A stretch of DNA of 40,655 bases from RXIX01 sp003989075. GTDB taxonomy: Bacteria; Pseudomonadota; Gammaproteobacteria; Competibacterales; Competibacteraceae. The notes beneath the pieces were generated by a model. It ran no database searches. It was not told where the DNA came from and saw nothing but the letters and a program-made list of their open reading frames with translations. The stretch spans positions 1 to 40,655 of the forward strand of contig JAKOYN010000067.1 in NCBI GenBank assembly GCA_029780415.1. The letters are read 5' to 3'. How positions within the stretch are numbered: the first letter of the stretch is position 1; the number at the start of each line of letters is the position of its first letter. Positions 1-7,790 of the stretch are shown piece after piece. The position numbers were made by a program, and so were the translations under genes.

Positions 1-213
1 CCTCAGAGCGGCAAACTGATGAAGCATTCGCCGGTGACTATCACACCGCTTGCGCGGATTCACGGGTAACGTCTGCCCTTGCTTCGGCTGTGCTCAGCAC
101 GAGTTCGGGCGGGCTGGTTGAGTCACGCCGCCCAAACGGGCAACGCCAATCAACGGTGGGCGTCATCAAGGATGATGACGATTCAGCGTTGAAGCCGGGG
201 ATTCAACCAAGGT
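1..213. other. Intergenic DNA at window edge, no recognised gene
   Basis: No gene is recognised here. A frame open at the left edge runs 22 codons on the plus strand to a TAA at 67-69, which is too short to identify. At about 82-108 there is a palindromic segment centred on GTGCTCAGCAC (90-100), followed by GAGTTCGG. It resembles the widespread small intergenic repeats of the form CTTCGGC...GCTCAGCACGA. A 6-bp inverted repeat, GTTGAA (188-193) with TTCAAC (202-207), lies just past the ispD stop and could be a weak hairpin at the 3' end of that operon, but it has no T-tract. The usual partner gene ispF is not next to ispD. Confidence 0.5.
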
Positions 214-927
214 TCAGGTAATCGCCGCCGCGCGGCTGAGATAAAACTCCGCCAGCGCCAGATCTTCCGGACGGGTGATTTTCAAATTATCCGCCCGGCC
301 TTCGACCAGGCGCGGTGCGAAACCGGCGGATTCCATTGCTGCCGCCTCATCGGTGACCAGCAGGCCACGCGCCAGCGCCGCGCGCAGGGCCGCATGCAGC
401 AGACCCAGGCGAAACATCTGTGGGGTCAGAGCATGCCAGAGCGCCGTGCGATCCACCGTCGTGGCAATGCGCCCGGCGCTATCGGCCTGCTTGAGGGTAT
501 CGCGCACCGGCACCGCCAGCAGGCCGCCTACGGCATCATCGGCCAGCGTGACCATCAGGCGCTCCAGATCGGCAACGCCCAGACAGGGCCGGGCGGCATC
601 ATGCACCAGCACCCAGTCATCAGGTGCAGCCAGCCCGCGCAGTGCATCCAGGCCCCGGCAGACCGAATGGCAGCGCTCCGCACCACCGGTCACCACATGC
701 AGGGGCTTATCCGCGCCAAGCCCGGCCGCAACTTCAGGCCACCACTCATCTTCGGCCCCGATTGCTACCACCACCCCGGCCAGTCCAGGATGATGCAGCA
801 GGGTTTCCAGGGTATGCGCGATCACCGGCCGGCCAGCCAGCAGCAGATACTGCTTGGGAATAGCCGCTCCCATGCGCCTGCCAATGCCGGCAGCGGGCAC
901 TAGCGCCCAGTAGCGCACTGCAGTCAT
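214..927 (-). CDS. ispD: 2-C-methyl-D-erythritol 4-phosphate cytidylyltransferase
   Basis: IspD joins CTP to methylerythritol 4-phosphate, the third step of the non-mevalonate isoprenoid pathway, in the cytoplasm. The 237-residue product has the family length. It opens with the nucleotide-binding loop AAGIGRRMGAAIPKQYL, carries VHDAARPC in the middle and TDEAAAME near the C-terminus, all typical of the family. Its start ATG overlaps the ftsB stop by 4 bp, so it is probably translationally coupled to ftsB as the last gene of the pyrG-kdsA-eno-ftsB-ispD run. The ftsB-ispD pairing is common in gammaproteobacteria. The usual downstream ispF is missing from this side; it may lie elsewhere. Confidence 0.96.
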   Translation of the reverse strand: MTAVRYWALVPAAGIGRRMGAAIPKQYLLLAGRPVIAHTLETLLHHPGLAGVVVAIGAEDEWWPEVAAGLGADKPLHVVTGGAERCHSVCRGLDALRGLAAPDDWVLVHDAARPCLGVADLERLMVTLADDAVGGLLAVPVRDTLKQADSAGRIATTVDRTALWHALTPQMFRLGLLHAALRAALARGLLVTDEAAAMESAGFAPRLVEGRADNLKITRPEDLALAEFYLSRAAAIT

Positions 928-1466
928 GGCCGCGACGGAGGTGCTGCGGGTCGGGTGGCGGGCTTGGCAGCGGGCTTGGCAGCCGGCGCCGATTTATGCG
1001 CACCGGACGGTGATGCCGGCGGCGGTGATACGGGTTGTTCAAGAATGCGATAGAAGGTCTCGTCGCCGCGAATCATGCCCATCTCGGCGCGGGCGCGTTC
1101 CTCGATCGCGGTCATACCGGTCTTCAGATCCTGGATATCGGCTTCCATGGCCCGGTTGCGCTCATTGAGCGCGGCGTTTTCCTCGCTCTGCGCCTGGATC
1201 GCGACACGCAAGGCATAGGTCTGCCGGACGCCATCCTCGGCAATCCACAGCAGATAGTGCAGCGCCAGCAGCACGGCGATCAGCAGCATCGCCACGATCT
1301 GCAGGCCCAGATCGTCGCCGGACGCTGCCAGCCGGAGCTGCCAGCCGGGACGCGGCGCGACCGGTGCTGCGGCATCCGCTGCGGCGCGTTCATCACGCAC
1401 CGCCGGGGAGCCGCGGTGGGGATCGGAACCGCTCCGTCCCACGGCCGGTGGGAACGGCAGCGGCAT
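924..1466 (-). CDS. ftsB: Cell division protein FtsB, with long N- and C-terminal extensions
   Basis: FtsB is a single-pass inner-membrane protein of the divisome that pairs with FtsL and FtsQ through a periplasmic coiled coil. The 180-residue product has one transmembrane segment at about 55-74, a coiled coil at about 80-125, and the family signature ERARAEMGMIRGDETFYRIL at about 123-142. It is nearly twice the usual length of about 90-105 residues. A 50-residue cytoplasmic N-terminal segment rich in Ala, Pro and Arg precedes the membrane segment, and a Pro/Ala/Lys-rich tail (146-180) follows the core. The start is the only ATG upstream of the membrane segment and lies 14 bp after the eno stop. 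A shorter form from a non-ATG codon cannot be excluded. Confidence 0.9.
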   Translation of the reverse strand: MPLPFPPAVGRSGSDPHRGSPAVRDERAAADAAAPVAPRPGWQLRLAASGDDLGLQIVAMLLIAVLLALHYLLWIAEDGVRQTYALRVAIQAQSEENAALNERNRAMEADIQDLKTGMTAIEERARAEMGMIRGDETFYRILEQPVSPPPASPSGAHKSAPAAKPAAKPATRPAAPPSRP

Positions 1467-1480
1467 ATGGGCGGGTCCGT

Positions 1481-2770
1481 TCAGTCGCGGAACACCTTGA
1501 AGGCCGCCTTGCCCGGATAGACAGCGGCGGCACCCAGTTCCTCTTCGATCACCAGCAGGCGGTTGTACTTGGCGATGCGATCGGAACGGCTGAGCGAGCC
1601 GGTCTTGATCTGGCTGGCGGCGGTAGCCACCGCCAGATCGGCAATGGTGGTGTCTTCGGTCTCGCCGGAGCGGTGCGAGGAGATCGAGGTGTAGCCAGCG
1701 GCAGCGGCCATGTTGATCGCGGCCAGAGTCTCGGTCAGGGTGCCAATCTGATTGACCTTGATCAGGATCGAGTTGGCGATGCCCTCGTCGATGCCGCGCT
1801 TGAGGATCGAGGTATTGGTGACGAACAGGTCATCACCGACCAGCTGGGTCTTCTTGCCCAGCAGGCGGGTCAGTTCCGCCCAGCCAGCCCAGTCGGATTC
1901 GTCCATGCCGTCTTCGATGGAGACGATCGGATAGCGCTCGACCCAGTCGGCCAGCTTGGCGGCGAACTCGGCGGAGGTGAAGGACTTGCCTTCGGCTTCC
2001 AGAACGTATTTGCCGCCCTTGTAGAACTCGGAGCTGGCGCAGTCCAGGGCGATGTAGATGTCCTTGCCCGGGGTGTAGCCGGCGCTGCGGATCGCTTCCA
2101 TGACCACGTCGAGCGCCGCTTCATTGGACGGCAGGTTGGGCGCGAAGCCGCCTTCGTCGCCGACTGCGGTGTTCATGCCCTGCTTCTTCAGCACTGCTTT
2201 CAGGGCGTGGAACACTTCCGCGCCCCAGCGCAGCGCCTCGCGGAAACTGGGCGCGCCGACCGGCATGATCATGAATTCCTGCATGTCGACGCTGTTATCA
2301 GCATGCGCGCCGCCGTTGAGGATGTTCATCATCGGCACCGGCAGATGATACGGGCCAGTGGGGTTCAGGTACTTGTACAGCGGCACGCCCTTCTCGGCGG
2401 CGGCGGCGTGGGCGACGGCCATGGACACGCCGAGCAGGGCATTGGCGCCCAGGCGGCTCTTGGTCGGGGTGCCGTCGAGGTCGATCATCTTCTGGTCGAT
2501 GACCGCCTGGTTATCGACCGCTTCCATGCCAACCAGGGCGCTGCGCAGTTCGCCATTGACATTGGCGACCGCCTTCAGCACGCCCTTGCCCAGATAGCGG
2601 CTCTTGTCACCATCGCGCAGTTCCAGCGCCTCGCGGCTGCCGGTGGACGCGCCTGATGGCACCATGGCGCTGCCCTTGGCGCCCGATTCCAGCACCACGT
2701 CCACGGCGACGGTCGGGTTGCCGCGCGAGTCGAGAATCTCGCGTCCATGGATCGCTTTAATCTTTGACAT
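1481..2770 (-). CDS. eno: Enolase
   Basis: Enolase interconverts 2-phosphoglycerate and phosphoenolpyruvate; in gammaproteobacteria it can also sit in the RNA degradosome. The 429-residue product has standard length and starts MSKIKAIHGREILDSRGNPT. It contains the substrate loop SGASTGSREALELRDGD, the metal-site region SIEDGMDE, the catalytic-lysine segment LIKVNQIGTLTE and the conserved SHRSGETEDTTIADLAV. A good Shine-Dalgarno (GAGAGGAG) precedes the ATG. It sits between kdsA and ftsB; the order pyrG-(kdsA)-eno-ftsB-ispD is widely conserved in gammaproteobacteria. Confidence 0.98.
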   Translation of the reverse strand: MSKIKAIHGREILDSRGNPTVAVDVVLESGAKGSAMVPSGASTGSREALELRDGDKSRYLGKGVLKAVANVNGELRSALVGMEAVDNQAVIDQKMIDLDGTPTKSRLGANALLGVSMAVAHAAAAEKGVPLYKYLNPTGPYHLPVPMMNILNGGAHADNSVDMQEFMIMPVGAPSFREALRWGAEVFHALKAVLKKQGMNTAVGDEGGFAPNLPSNEAALDVVMEAIRSAGYTPGKDIYIALDCASSEFYKGGKYVLEAEGKSFTSAEFAAKLADWVERYPIVSIEDGMDESDWAGWAELTRLLGKKTQLVGDDLFVTNTSILKRGIDEGIANSILIKVNQIGTLTETLAAINMAAAAGYTSISSHRSGETEDTTIADLAVATAASQIKTGSLSRSDRIAKYNRLLVIEEELGAAAVYPGKAAFKVFRD

Positions 2771-2812
2771 CGGTGAACTCCTCTCGGTGTATCTGCAGGG
2801 ATGATCAAGCCT

Positions 2813-3655
2813 TCAGGGATGCGTCGCGGTTTCCAGAAAACCATGACGCTTGACGGCGGCGTCGAGTGCTTGCAGCGTCGCCAACAGCGGTTCCATCTGG
2901 TCCAGTGGCCAGGCGTTGGGACCGTCGCTCAGTGCCCGATCCGGGTCGGGATGGGTTTCCATGAACAGCCCGGAAATGCCCGCCGCCACCGCCGCCCGCG
3001 CCAGCACCGGCACGAATTCGCGCTGGCCGCCGGAGGCGTTGCCCTGGCCGCCGGGCAGTTGCACCGAATGGGTGGCGTCGAACACCACCGGGCAGCCGGT
3101 GGCGCGCATTACCGCCAGGGCGCGCATGTCGGACACCAGATTATTGTAGCCAAAGGAGACGCCGCGTTCGCAGACCAGCAGATGATCGTTGCCGGCCATG
3201 CGCGCCTTGGTGACCACGTTGCGCATGTCCCAGGGGGCGAGGAACTGGCCTTTCTTGATGTTGACCGGGCGGCCCTGCCGGGCGACATTCTCGATGAAAT
3301 CGGTTTGCCGGCATAGAAAGGCCGGGGTCTGCAACACGTCGGCCACGGCGGCGACTTCATGCAGCGGCGTGTATTCGTGCACGTCGGTGAGCACCGGTAC
3401 GCCGATCTGCGTCTTGACCGTTTCGAGGATCTTCAGCCCTTCCTCCAGGCCGGGACCGCGGTAACTCTGATGCGAGGAGCGGTTGGCCTTGTCAAAGGAG
3501 GATTTGTAGATGAACGGGATGCCCAGCCGCGCGGTAATCTCCTTGAGCTGGCCGGCGGTGTCCAGGGCCAGGGACTCGGATTCGATCACGCAGGGCCCGG
3601 CGATCAGGAACAGCGGCCGGTCCAGGCCGATCTCGAAACCGCATAGACGCATCAT
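2813..3655 (-). CDS. kdsA: 3-deoxy-8-phosphooctulonate synthase (KDO-8-phosphate synthase)
   Basis: KdsA condenses phosphoenolpyruvate and arabinose 5-phosphate to KDO 8-phosphate for the lipopolysaccharide inner core. The 280-residue product has the expected length. It shows LFLIAGPCVIESESLALD at about residues 15-32, the substrate loop YKSSFDKANRSSHQSYRGPG, VLTDVHEYT, and the late DATHSVQLPGGQ and METHPDPDRALSDGPNAWPL segments. PEP for the reaction is made by enolase, the next gene downstream. The start overlaps the pyrG stop by 4 bp, which implies co-transcription. Confidence 0.97.
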   Translation of the reverse strand: MMRLCGFEIGLDRPLFLIAGPCVIESESLALDTAGQLKEITARLGIPFIYKSSFDKANRSSHQSYRGPGLEEGLKILETVKTQIGVPVLTDVHEYTPLHEVAAVADVLQTPAFLCRQTDFIENVARQGRPVNIKKGQFLAPWDMRNVVTKARMAGNDHLLVCERGVSFGYNNLVSDMRALAVMRATGCPVVFDATHSVQLPGGQGNASGGQREFVPVLARAAVAAGISGLFMETHPDPDRALSDGPNAWPLDQMEPLLATLQALDAAVKRHGFLETATHP

Positions 3656-5301
3656 GACTCACCTCCGGCATGACGCTGCTGGCGTTGCCGGATCGCCGCA
3701 CCGATGAAGCCGCGGAACAGCGGATGTCCGGCACGCGGCGTGGAGGTAAATTCGGGGTGGAACTGGCAGGCCAGGAACCAGGGATGATCGGGCAGTTCGA
3801 TCATCTCGACCAGCCGCCCGTCCAGCGAGTGGCCGCAAAAGCGCATCCCGACGGCGCCAAGCGGCCCACGGTAGCGGTTGTTGAATTCATAGCGATGGCG
3901 GTGGCGCTCGACGATCACGTCCTTGCCATAGGTGGCACCGGCCAGGCTGTCGGCCACCAGCCGGCAGGGCTGCGCGCCCAGGCGCATCGAGCCGCCCAGA
4001 TCACCGCCTTCGCGGCGCTGCTGCACCGAGCCGTCCTCGTCGATCCATTCGGTGATCAGCGCAATCACCGGATGCGGCGTGTCCTTGCGGAATTCGGTGC
4101 TGTGCGCGCCTTCCAGGCCAGCGACATGGCGGGCAAACTCGATCACCGCGACCTGCATCCCCAGGCAGATGCCCAGATACGGCAGGCGATGTTCACGGGC
4201 GAAGCGCACCGCAGCAATCTTGCCTTCGATGCCACGCTCGCCAAAGCCGCCCGGCACTAGAATGGCATCCATGTGCTCCAGGCAGGCGGTACCGTCGCGC
4301 TCGACCCGCTCGGAGTCGATATAGTGGATGTTGACCCGGGTGTGGGCGTGAATGCCGGCGTGCAGCAGGGCTTCATTGAGCGACTTGTAGGCGTCGGTCA
4401 GATCAACATACTTGCCGACCATGGCGATATCGACCGCACCGCTGGCGGTTTCGATGGCGCGCACCACCCGTTCCCAGTCGGCCAGTTGCGCGGCCGGCAG
4501 ACCATCGAGCTGCAGCTTGCGGGCGACGATGTCGTCGACACCCTGAGCGCGCAGCAGCAGCGGAATGCGGTAGATGGTGTCGGCGTCGGGGACGTTGATC
4601 ACCGCCTTGGGTTCGACATTGGTGAACAGGGCGATCTTGCGCCGCTCTTCAGCGGGAATCTCCCGGTCCGAGCGGCACATCAGGATGTCCGGTTGAATAC
4701 CGATCGAGCGCAGTTCCTTGACCGAGTGCTGGGTGGGCTTGGTTTTCAGCTCGCCCGAGGATTTGATGAACGGCACCAGGGTCAGATGGATGAACAGCGA
4801 GCGTTCGCGGCCCAGTTCCACGCCCATCTGACGAATGGCTTCCAGGAAGGGCAGCGATTCGATGTCGCCGACTGTGCCGCCGATCTCGATCATGGCGATA
4901 TCGGCTTCACCGGCGCCGAGCCGGATGCAGCGCTTGATCTCGTCGGTGATGTGCGGGATGACCTGCACCGTGCCGCCGAGATAGTCGCCGCGCCGTTCCT
5001 TGCGGATCACGTTCTCGTAGATGCGCCCGGTGGTGAAGTTGTTGCGCCGGGTGGCAGTCATGCACACGAAGCGCTCGTAGTGGCCCAGATCGAGGTCGGT
5101 TTCGGCGCCGTCGTGGGTGACGAACACCTCGCCGTGCTGGAAAGGGCTCATGGTGCCGGGATCGACGTTGATGTACGGGTCGAGCTTGATCAGGGTGACC
5201 TTGAGGCCCCGGGCTTCCAGCACTGCAGCCAGCGACGCGGCGGCGATGCCCTTGCCCAGCGAGGAGACCACGCCGCCGGTGATGAAAATGAATCGAGTCA
5301 T
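3652..5301 (-). CDS. pyrG: CTP synthase (glutamine-hydrolysing)
   Basis: PyrG aminates UTP to CTP using ATP and glutamine. The 549-residue product has the N-terminal synthase domain, with a P-loop-like GGVVSSLGKGIAAASLA at residues 8-24 and EIGGTVGDIESLPFLEA, and a C-terminal class I glutamine amidotransferase domain with the nucleophile elbow LGICLGMQ near residue 380 and the FHPEF histidine/glutamate motif near 515. It is the first gene of the minus-strand block. Between its start and the upstream gene, a perfect 6-bp inverted repeat (GTAGCG 5317-5322, CGCTAC 5328-5333) would form a small hairpin in the leader just ahead of the GGGAGG-like region. A regulatory role is unproven. Confidence 0.98.
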   Translation of the reverse strand: MTRFIFITGGVVSSLGKGIAAASLAAVLEARGLKVTLIKLDPYINVDPGTMSPFQHGEVFVTHDGAETDLDLGHYERFVCMTATRRNNFTTGRIYENVIRKERRGDYLGGTVQVIPHITDEIKRCIRLGAGEADIAMIEIGGTVGDIESLPFLEAIRQMGVELGRERSLFIHLTLVPFIKSSGELKTKPTQHSVKELRSIGIQPDILMCRSDREIPAEERRKIALFTNVEPKAVINVPDADTIYRIPLLLRAQGVDDIVARKLQLDGLPAAQLADWERVVRAIETASGAVDIAMVGKYVDLTDAYKSLNEALLHAGIHAHTRVNIHYIDSERVERDGTACLEHMDAILVPGGFGERGIEGKIAAVRFAREHRLPYLGICLGMQVAVIEFARHVAGLEGAHSTEFRKDTPHPVIALITEWIDEDGSVQQRREGGDLGGSMRLGAQPCRLVADSLAGATYGKDVIVERHRHRYEFNNRYRGPLGAVGMRFCGHSLDGRLVEMIELPDHPWFLACQFHPEFTSTPRAGHPLFRGFIGAAIRQRQQRHAGGES

Positions 5302-5399
5302 GCCGGGATGGGAGGGGTAGCGAAAGACGCTACACGATACCAGAGCGGCCGAACGATGGCGACTGCCGTTTAGCCGTATTCAGCCGCACCGGCAACGCT

Positions 5400-6383
5400 C
5401 TAGCGGTTTACATCAACCACCAGGCGACCACGAATCCGGCCGGCGAGAATGTCGGCACCGGCCGGGATCGCCTGGCTCAGGCTTAGTTCCTGAGTGATCG
5501 CCTCCAGTTTTTCCACATCCAGATCACGGGCCAGGCGCTGCCAGGCTGCGTGGCGCAGCGCCTTGGGCGCCATGGCGCTATCGATGCCGTACAGGGTAAC
5601 GCCCCGCAGGATGAAGGGCGCCACCGTGGCTGGAAAGTCCATGCCTTGGGCCAGCCCACAGGCAGCCACTGCGCCATGCAGCCGCGTGGTGGCGCAGGCA
5701 TTGGCCAGAGTATGACTGCCGACTGCATCAACCACCCCGGCCCAGCGCTCCTTGCCCAGCGGTCGTCCCGGCGTCGCCAGCTCAGCGCGCTCGATGATTG
5801 CACTCGCACCCAGGGCGTGCAGCGCGTCCGCAGCTTCCGGCCGTCCCGTCGACGCCACCACCCGATAGCCCAGGCGGGCCAGCAGCAGAATGGCGACGCT
5901 GCCGACGCCACCATTGGCACCGGTCACCAGAATCTCGCCATCGCCCGGCTGCAGGCCATGCTTCTCCAACGCCAGAATGCACAGCATCGCCGTATAGCCA
6001 GCGGTGCCGATGGCCATGGCCTGGCGCAGGCTGAATACCGCCGGCAACGGCACCAGCCAGTCACCGCGCACCCGCGCCTTCTGTGCCAGTCCGCCCCAGT
6101 GCGCTTCGCCAACGCCCCAGCCATTCAGAATCACCGCATCGCCCGGCGTCCAGTCGGGATGGCTGCTGCTCTCGACCGTGCCGGCGAAGTCGATGCCCGG
6201 CACCATCGGATAGCTGCGCACCACCGGCGAGCTGCCGGTGATCGCCAAGCCATCCTTGTAATTGATCGTCGACCAGGCGACGCGCACCGTGACTTCGCCG
6301 GCCGGTAATTGCGCCTCGTCGAGTGCCTGCACACGGGCATGCACGCCCTGTTCATCCTTTGTCAGTACGATGGCATTAAACAT
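5400..6383 (-). CDS. AcuI/YhdH-type quinone oxidoreductase family protein (acrylyl-CoA reductase-like)
   Basis: This is a medium-chain dehydrogenase/reductase of the YhdH/AcuI subfamily. Characterised members reduce acryloyl-CoA to propionyl-CoA with NADPH; the substrate here is inferred only. The 327-residue product begins MFNAIVLTKDEQGVHARV, has the subfamily segment STINYKDGLAITG at about 37-49 and the GroES-like PMVPGIDFAGTV, then a Rossmann motif GANGGVGSVAILLLARLGY near 150-168. It lacks the zinc-ligand cysteines of alcohol dehydrogenases, as expected for this group. It is transcribed away from the next gene, with 111 bp between the two starts, and is probably a single-gene unit. Confidence 0.88.
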   Translation of the reverse strand: MFNAIVLTKDEQGVHARVQALDEAQLPAGEVTVRVAWSTINYKDGLAITGSSPVVRSYPMVPGIDFAGTVESSSHPDWTPGDAVILNGWGVGEAHWGGLAQKARVRGDWLVPLPAVFSLRQAMAIGTAGYTAMLCILALEKHGLQPGDGEILVTGANGGVGSVAILLLARLGYRVVASTGRPEAADALHALGASAIIERAELATPGRPLGKERWAGVVDAVGSHTLANACATTRLHGAVAACGLAQGMDFPATVAPFILRGVTLYGIDSAMAPKALRHAAWQRLARDLDVEKLEAITQELSLSQAIPAGADILAGRIRGRLVVDVNR

Positions 6384-6448
6384 GCTGTTTTCTCTTCACG
6401 GTTGGAATAAAGCTTGCCCTGCCGGCGATCCTGCGTTTTCATGGCGAA

Positions 6449-6475
6449 CCGGCTTCGCAGCCGGATGGCTTTTTA
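6449..6475 (+). terminator. Terminator-like hairpin in the leader of the SHOCT gene
   Basis: CCGGCT (6449-6454) and AGCCGG (6459-6464) form a 6-bp stem with a TCGC loop, followed by ATGGC and a five-T run (6470-6474). It lies in the plus-strand leader 20-45 bases before the start of the SHOCT-domain gene, so it could cause early termination or attenuation. The short stem and the gap before the T-run make this tentative. Confidence 0.35.
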
Positions 6476-6494
6476 AATCGCAGGAGTACGTGCA

Positions 6495-7349
6495 GTGCAT
6501 AGGTTAAACGCGCAAGGGCAACAGATCATCGCCGAACTGGCACAGCGTTATGCTGTGAGCAGCGACGCGGTCCTGACCCTGTTTGACGCCGTCGCCGCCG
6601 GCAATGGCAGCATGGCCCAGTTCAGCCACCCGGACCTTGGCGGCTCGGGGCAGTGGATGCAGGGCGGCATGACCATGGTCGGCGACATGTTCAACTACAA
6701 CCTCAAGGCCAAGGTTGACGGACTGTGCGCCGAATTGTCGCAACTGGTGTTCCGTACCGACCTGCGCGAGGCACCGGCATATCCGCCACCAGCGGCCACG
6801 ATGGGTCAGTCCTTTTCCCAGCCGGGTGGCTTCAGCAGCAGCGGCTGGCCAGCGGAACTGGGCATGCCCAGCAGTTCCGGGGCGCAGAACCAGATGCGCT
6901 ATGCCTACTTTCCGGCCACCCGGCGCCTGGCGGTGGACAACGCTGGACAGATCACGGTCTATGACACCGGTGATCACCACATCGGCGGCGTTTCCCAGCA
7001 GCAGGGCGGCGATACTACGCTGACCTTCACCAGCCAGTTTGGCACGGTCTCGCTGGCCAGTCTGCCGGTGGTTTCCGGAGGCAGCGCGCCCACCACGCCC
7101 GCGTTTGTCGATCAACCGGTCTATAACCAGAATCCGCAGCCGGTCTATAACCAGAACCAGAATCCGCAGCCGGTCTATAACCAGAACCAGAATCCGCAGC
7201 CGATGTTCGCGCCCAATTCCGCATCTGGTACCGTCAGCGCCGACGATATCCTCGGCACCATCGAACGCCTGGCCCGGCTACGCGAAAACGGTATTCTCTC
7301 CGAGCAGGAATTTACGGCCAAGAAAGCCGAGCTGCTCAGCCGCCTGTAG
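6495..7349 (+). CDS. SHOCT-domain protein with tandem PVYNQNQNPQ repeats
   Basis: The function is unknown. The 284-residue product uses a GTG start, chosen because AGGAG sits 8 bases upstream. Residues 1-100 form an uncharacterised region containing a Met/Gly-rich stretch. A Ser/Pro/Gly-rich linker follows. A middle segment (about 133-195, from QMRYAYFPATRRLAVDN) looks like a small beta-rich domain. Three copies of a Pro/Asn/Gln repeat lie at about 208-236. The C-terminal 35 residues (DILGTIERLARLRENGILSEQEFTAKKAELLSRL) fit the SHOCT domain, a short helical pair usually found at protein ends and thought to mediate oligomerisation. No signal peptide or membrane segment is visible. It converges on holC with only 9 bp between stops. 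Confidence 0.8.
   Translation: MHRLNAQGQQIIAELAQRYAVSSDAVLTLFDAVAAGNGSMAQFSHPDLGGSGQWMQGGMTMVGDMFNYNLKAKVDGLCAELSQLVFRTDLREAPAYPPPAATMGQSFSQPGGFSSSGWPAELGMPSSSGAQNQMRYAYFPATRRLAVDNAGQITVYDTGDHHIGGVSQQQGGDTTLTFTSQFGTVSLASLPVVSGGSAPTTPAFVDQPVYNQNPQPVYNQNQNPQPVYNQNQNPQPMFAPNSASGTVSADDILGTIERLARLRENGILSEQEFTAKKAELLSRL
7117..7200 (+). repeat. In-frame 30-bp tandem repeat, 2.8 copies
   Basis: Two identical 30-bp units (7141-7170 and 7171-7200) follow a 24-bp copy (7117-7140) that lacks AACCAG. They encode PVYNQNPQ followed by PVYNQNQNPQ twice inside the SHOCT-domain protein. The exact identity of the two full copies suggests recent expansion by slippage, and copy number may vary between strains. 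Confidence 0.95.
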
Positions 7350-7368
7350 CACATCCGGCTACAGGCGG
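7340..7368. terminator. Perfect 10-bp inverted repeat spanning both stop codons of convergent genes
   Basis: CCGCCTGTAG (7340-7349) and CTACAGGCGG (7359-7368) are exact inverted repeats with a 9-base loop. Each arm contains the last two codons and the TAG stop of one gene, so both proteins end in Arg-Leu from CGC CTG TAG. The position between convergent genes suits a shared bidirectional transcript end or 3' stabiliser. There is no T-tract, so classic intrinsic termination is uncertain. Confidence 0.55.
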
Positions 7369-7790
7369 TGGGTCTCCGGACTGAGGCCACGTTCCCGGTA
7401 CTGGCGAAAGCGCAGCCGCGACTGCGCTAGCGCGTCCGGGTGTGGCTCCACCACCTCCACCACCCGCGCATAGCGCTCGAAGCCGTCCGGCAGTGCATCA
7501 GTACAGTTGATCAGCACTGCGGCATCCACCCCGGCCGGCGGCGCCGTACCGATCAGCACCGGCGAACCCTCATCGCCGGCCAGCGGATAGCGCTCGTGCG
7601 GAATAAAGCTGTCCTGGCGAAAGGTCCACAGCAGATCATCCAGCGCCGCCGCCTGACTTTCATTAGCGGCCAGAATATAGACCGTATGGCCAAGGCCATA
7701 GGCCTTATCGGCCAGCCGACAGGCCAGCCGCACCCGGCCATTGTCACGCGCCCCATTCTCGGGCAGCACATAGAAATCAATGCGCGGCAC
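7359..7790 (-). CDS. holC: DNA polymerase III subunit chi
   Basis: HolC (chi) links the clamp loader to single-stranded DNA-binding protein during replication. The start is taken as the GTG at 7790, giving a 143-residue protein beginning (M)PRIDFYVLPE, because GAGG lies 6 bases upstream and the family normally begins right at this strand. A GTG two codons earlier is the alternative. Family features are the FYVL N-terminal strand, HTVYILAANESQAAALDDLLWTF, SFIPHERY and the conserved PVLIG segment. The start overlaps the pepA 3' end by 14 bp; the pepA-holC pair is a conserved gammaproteobacterial arrangement. Confidence 0.92.
   Translation of the reverse strand: MPRIDFYVLPENGARDNGRVRLACRLADKAYGLGHTVYILAANESQAAALDDLLWTFRQDSFIPHERYPLAGDEGSPVLIGTAPPAGVDAAVLINCTDALPDGFERYARVVEVVEPHPDALAQSRLRFRQYRERGLSPETHRL

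Noticed and set aside
1..69. A possible 3' end of a gene entering from the left edge (22 codons)
   Set aside because: It is too short to recognise, and no homologous motif is visible.
1364..2656. A 430-codon open frame on the plus strand opposite eno
   Set aside because: It is a shadow of eno, with no ribosome-binding site and no recognisable domain.
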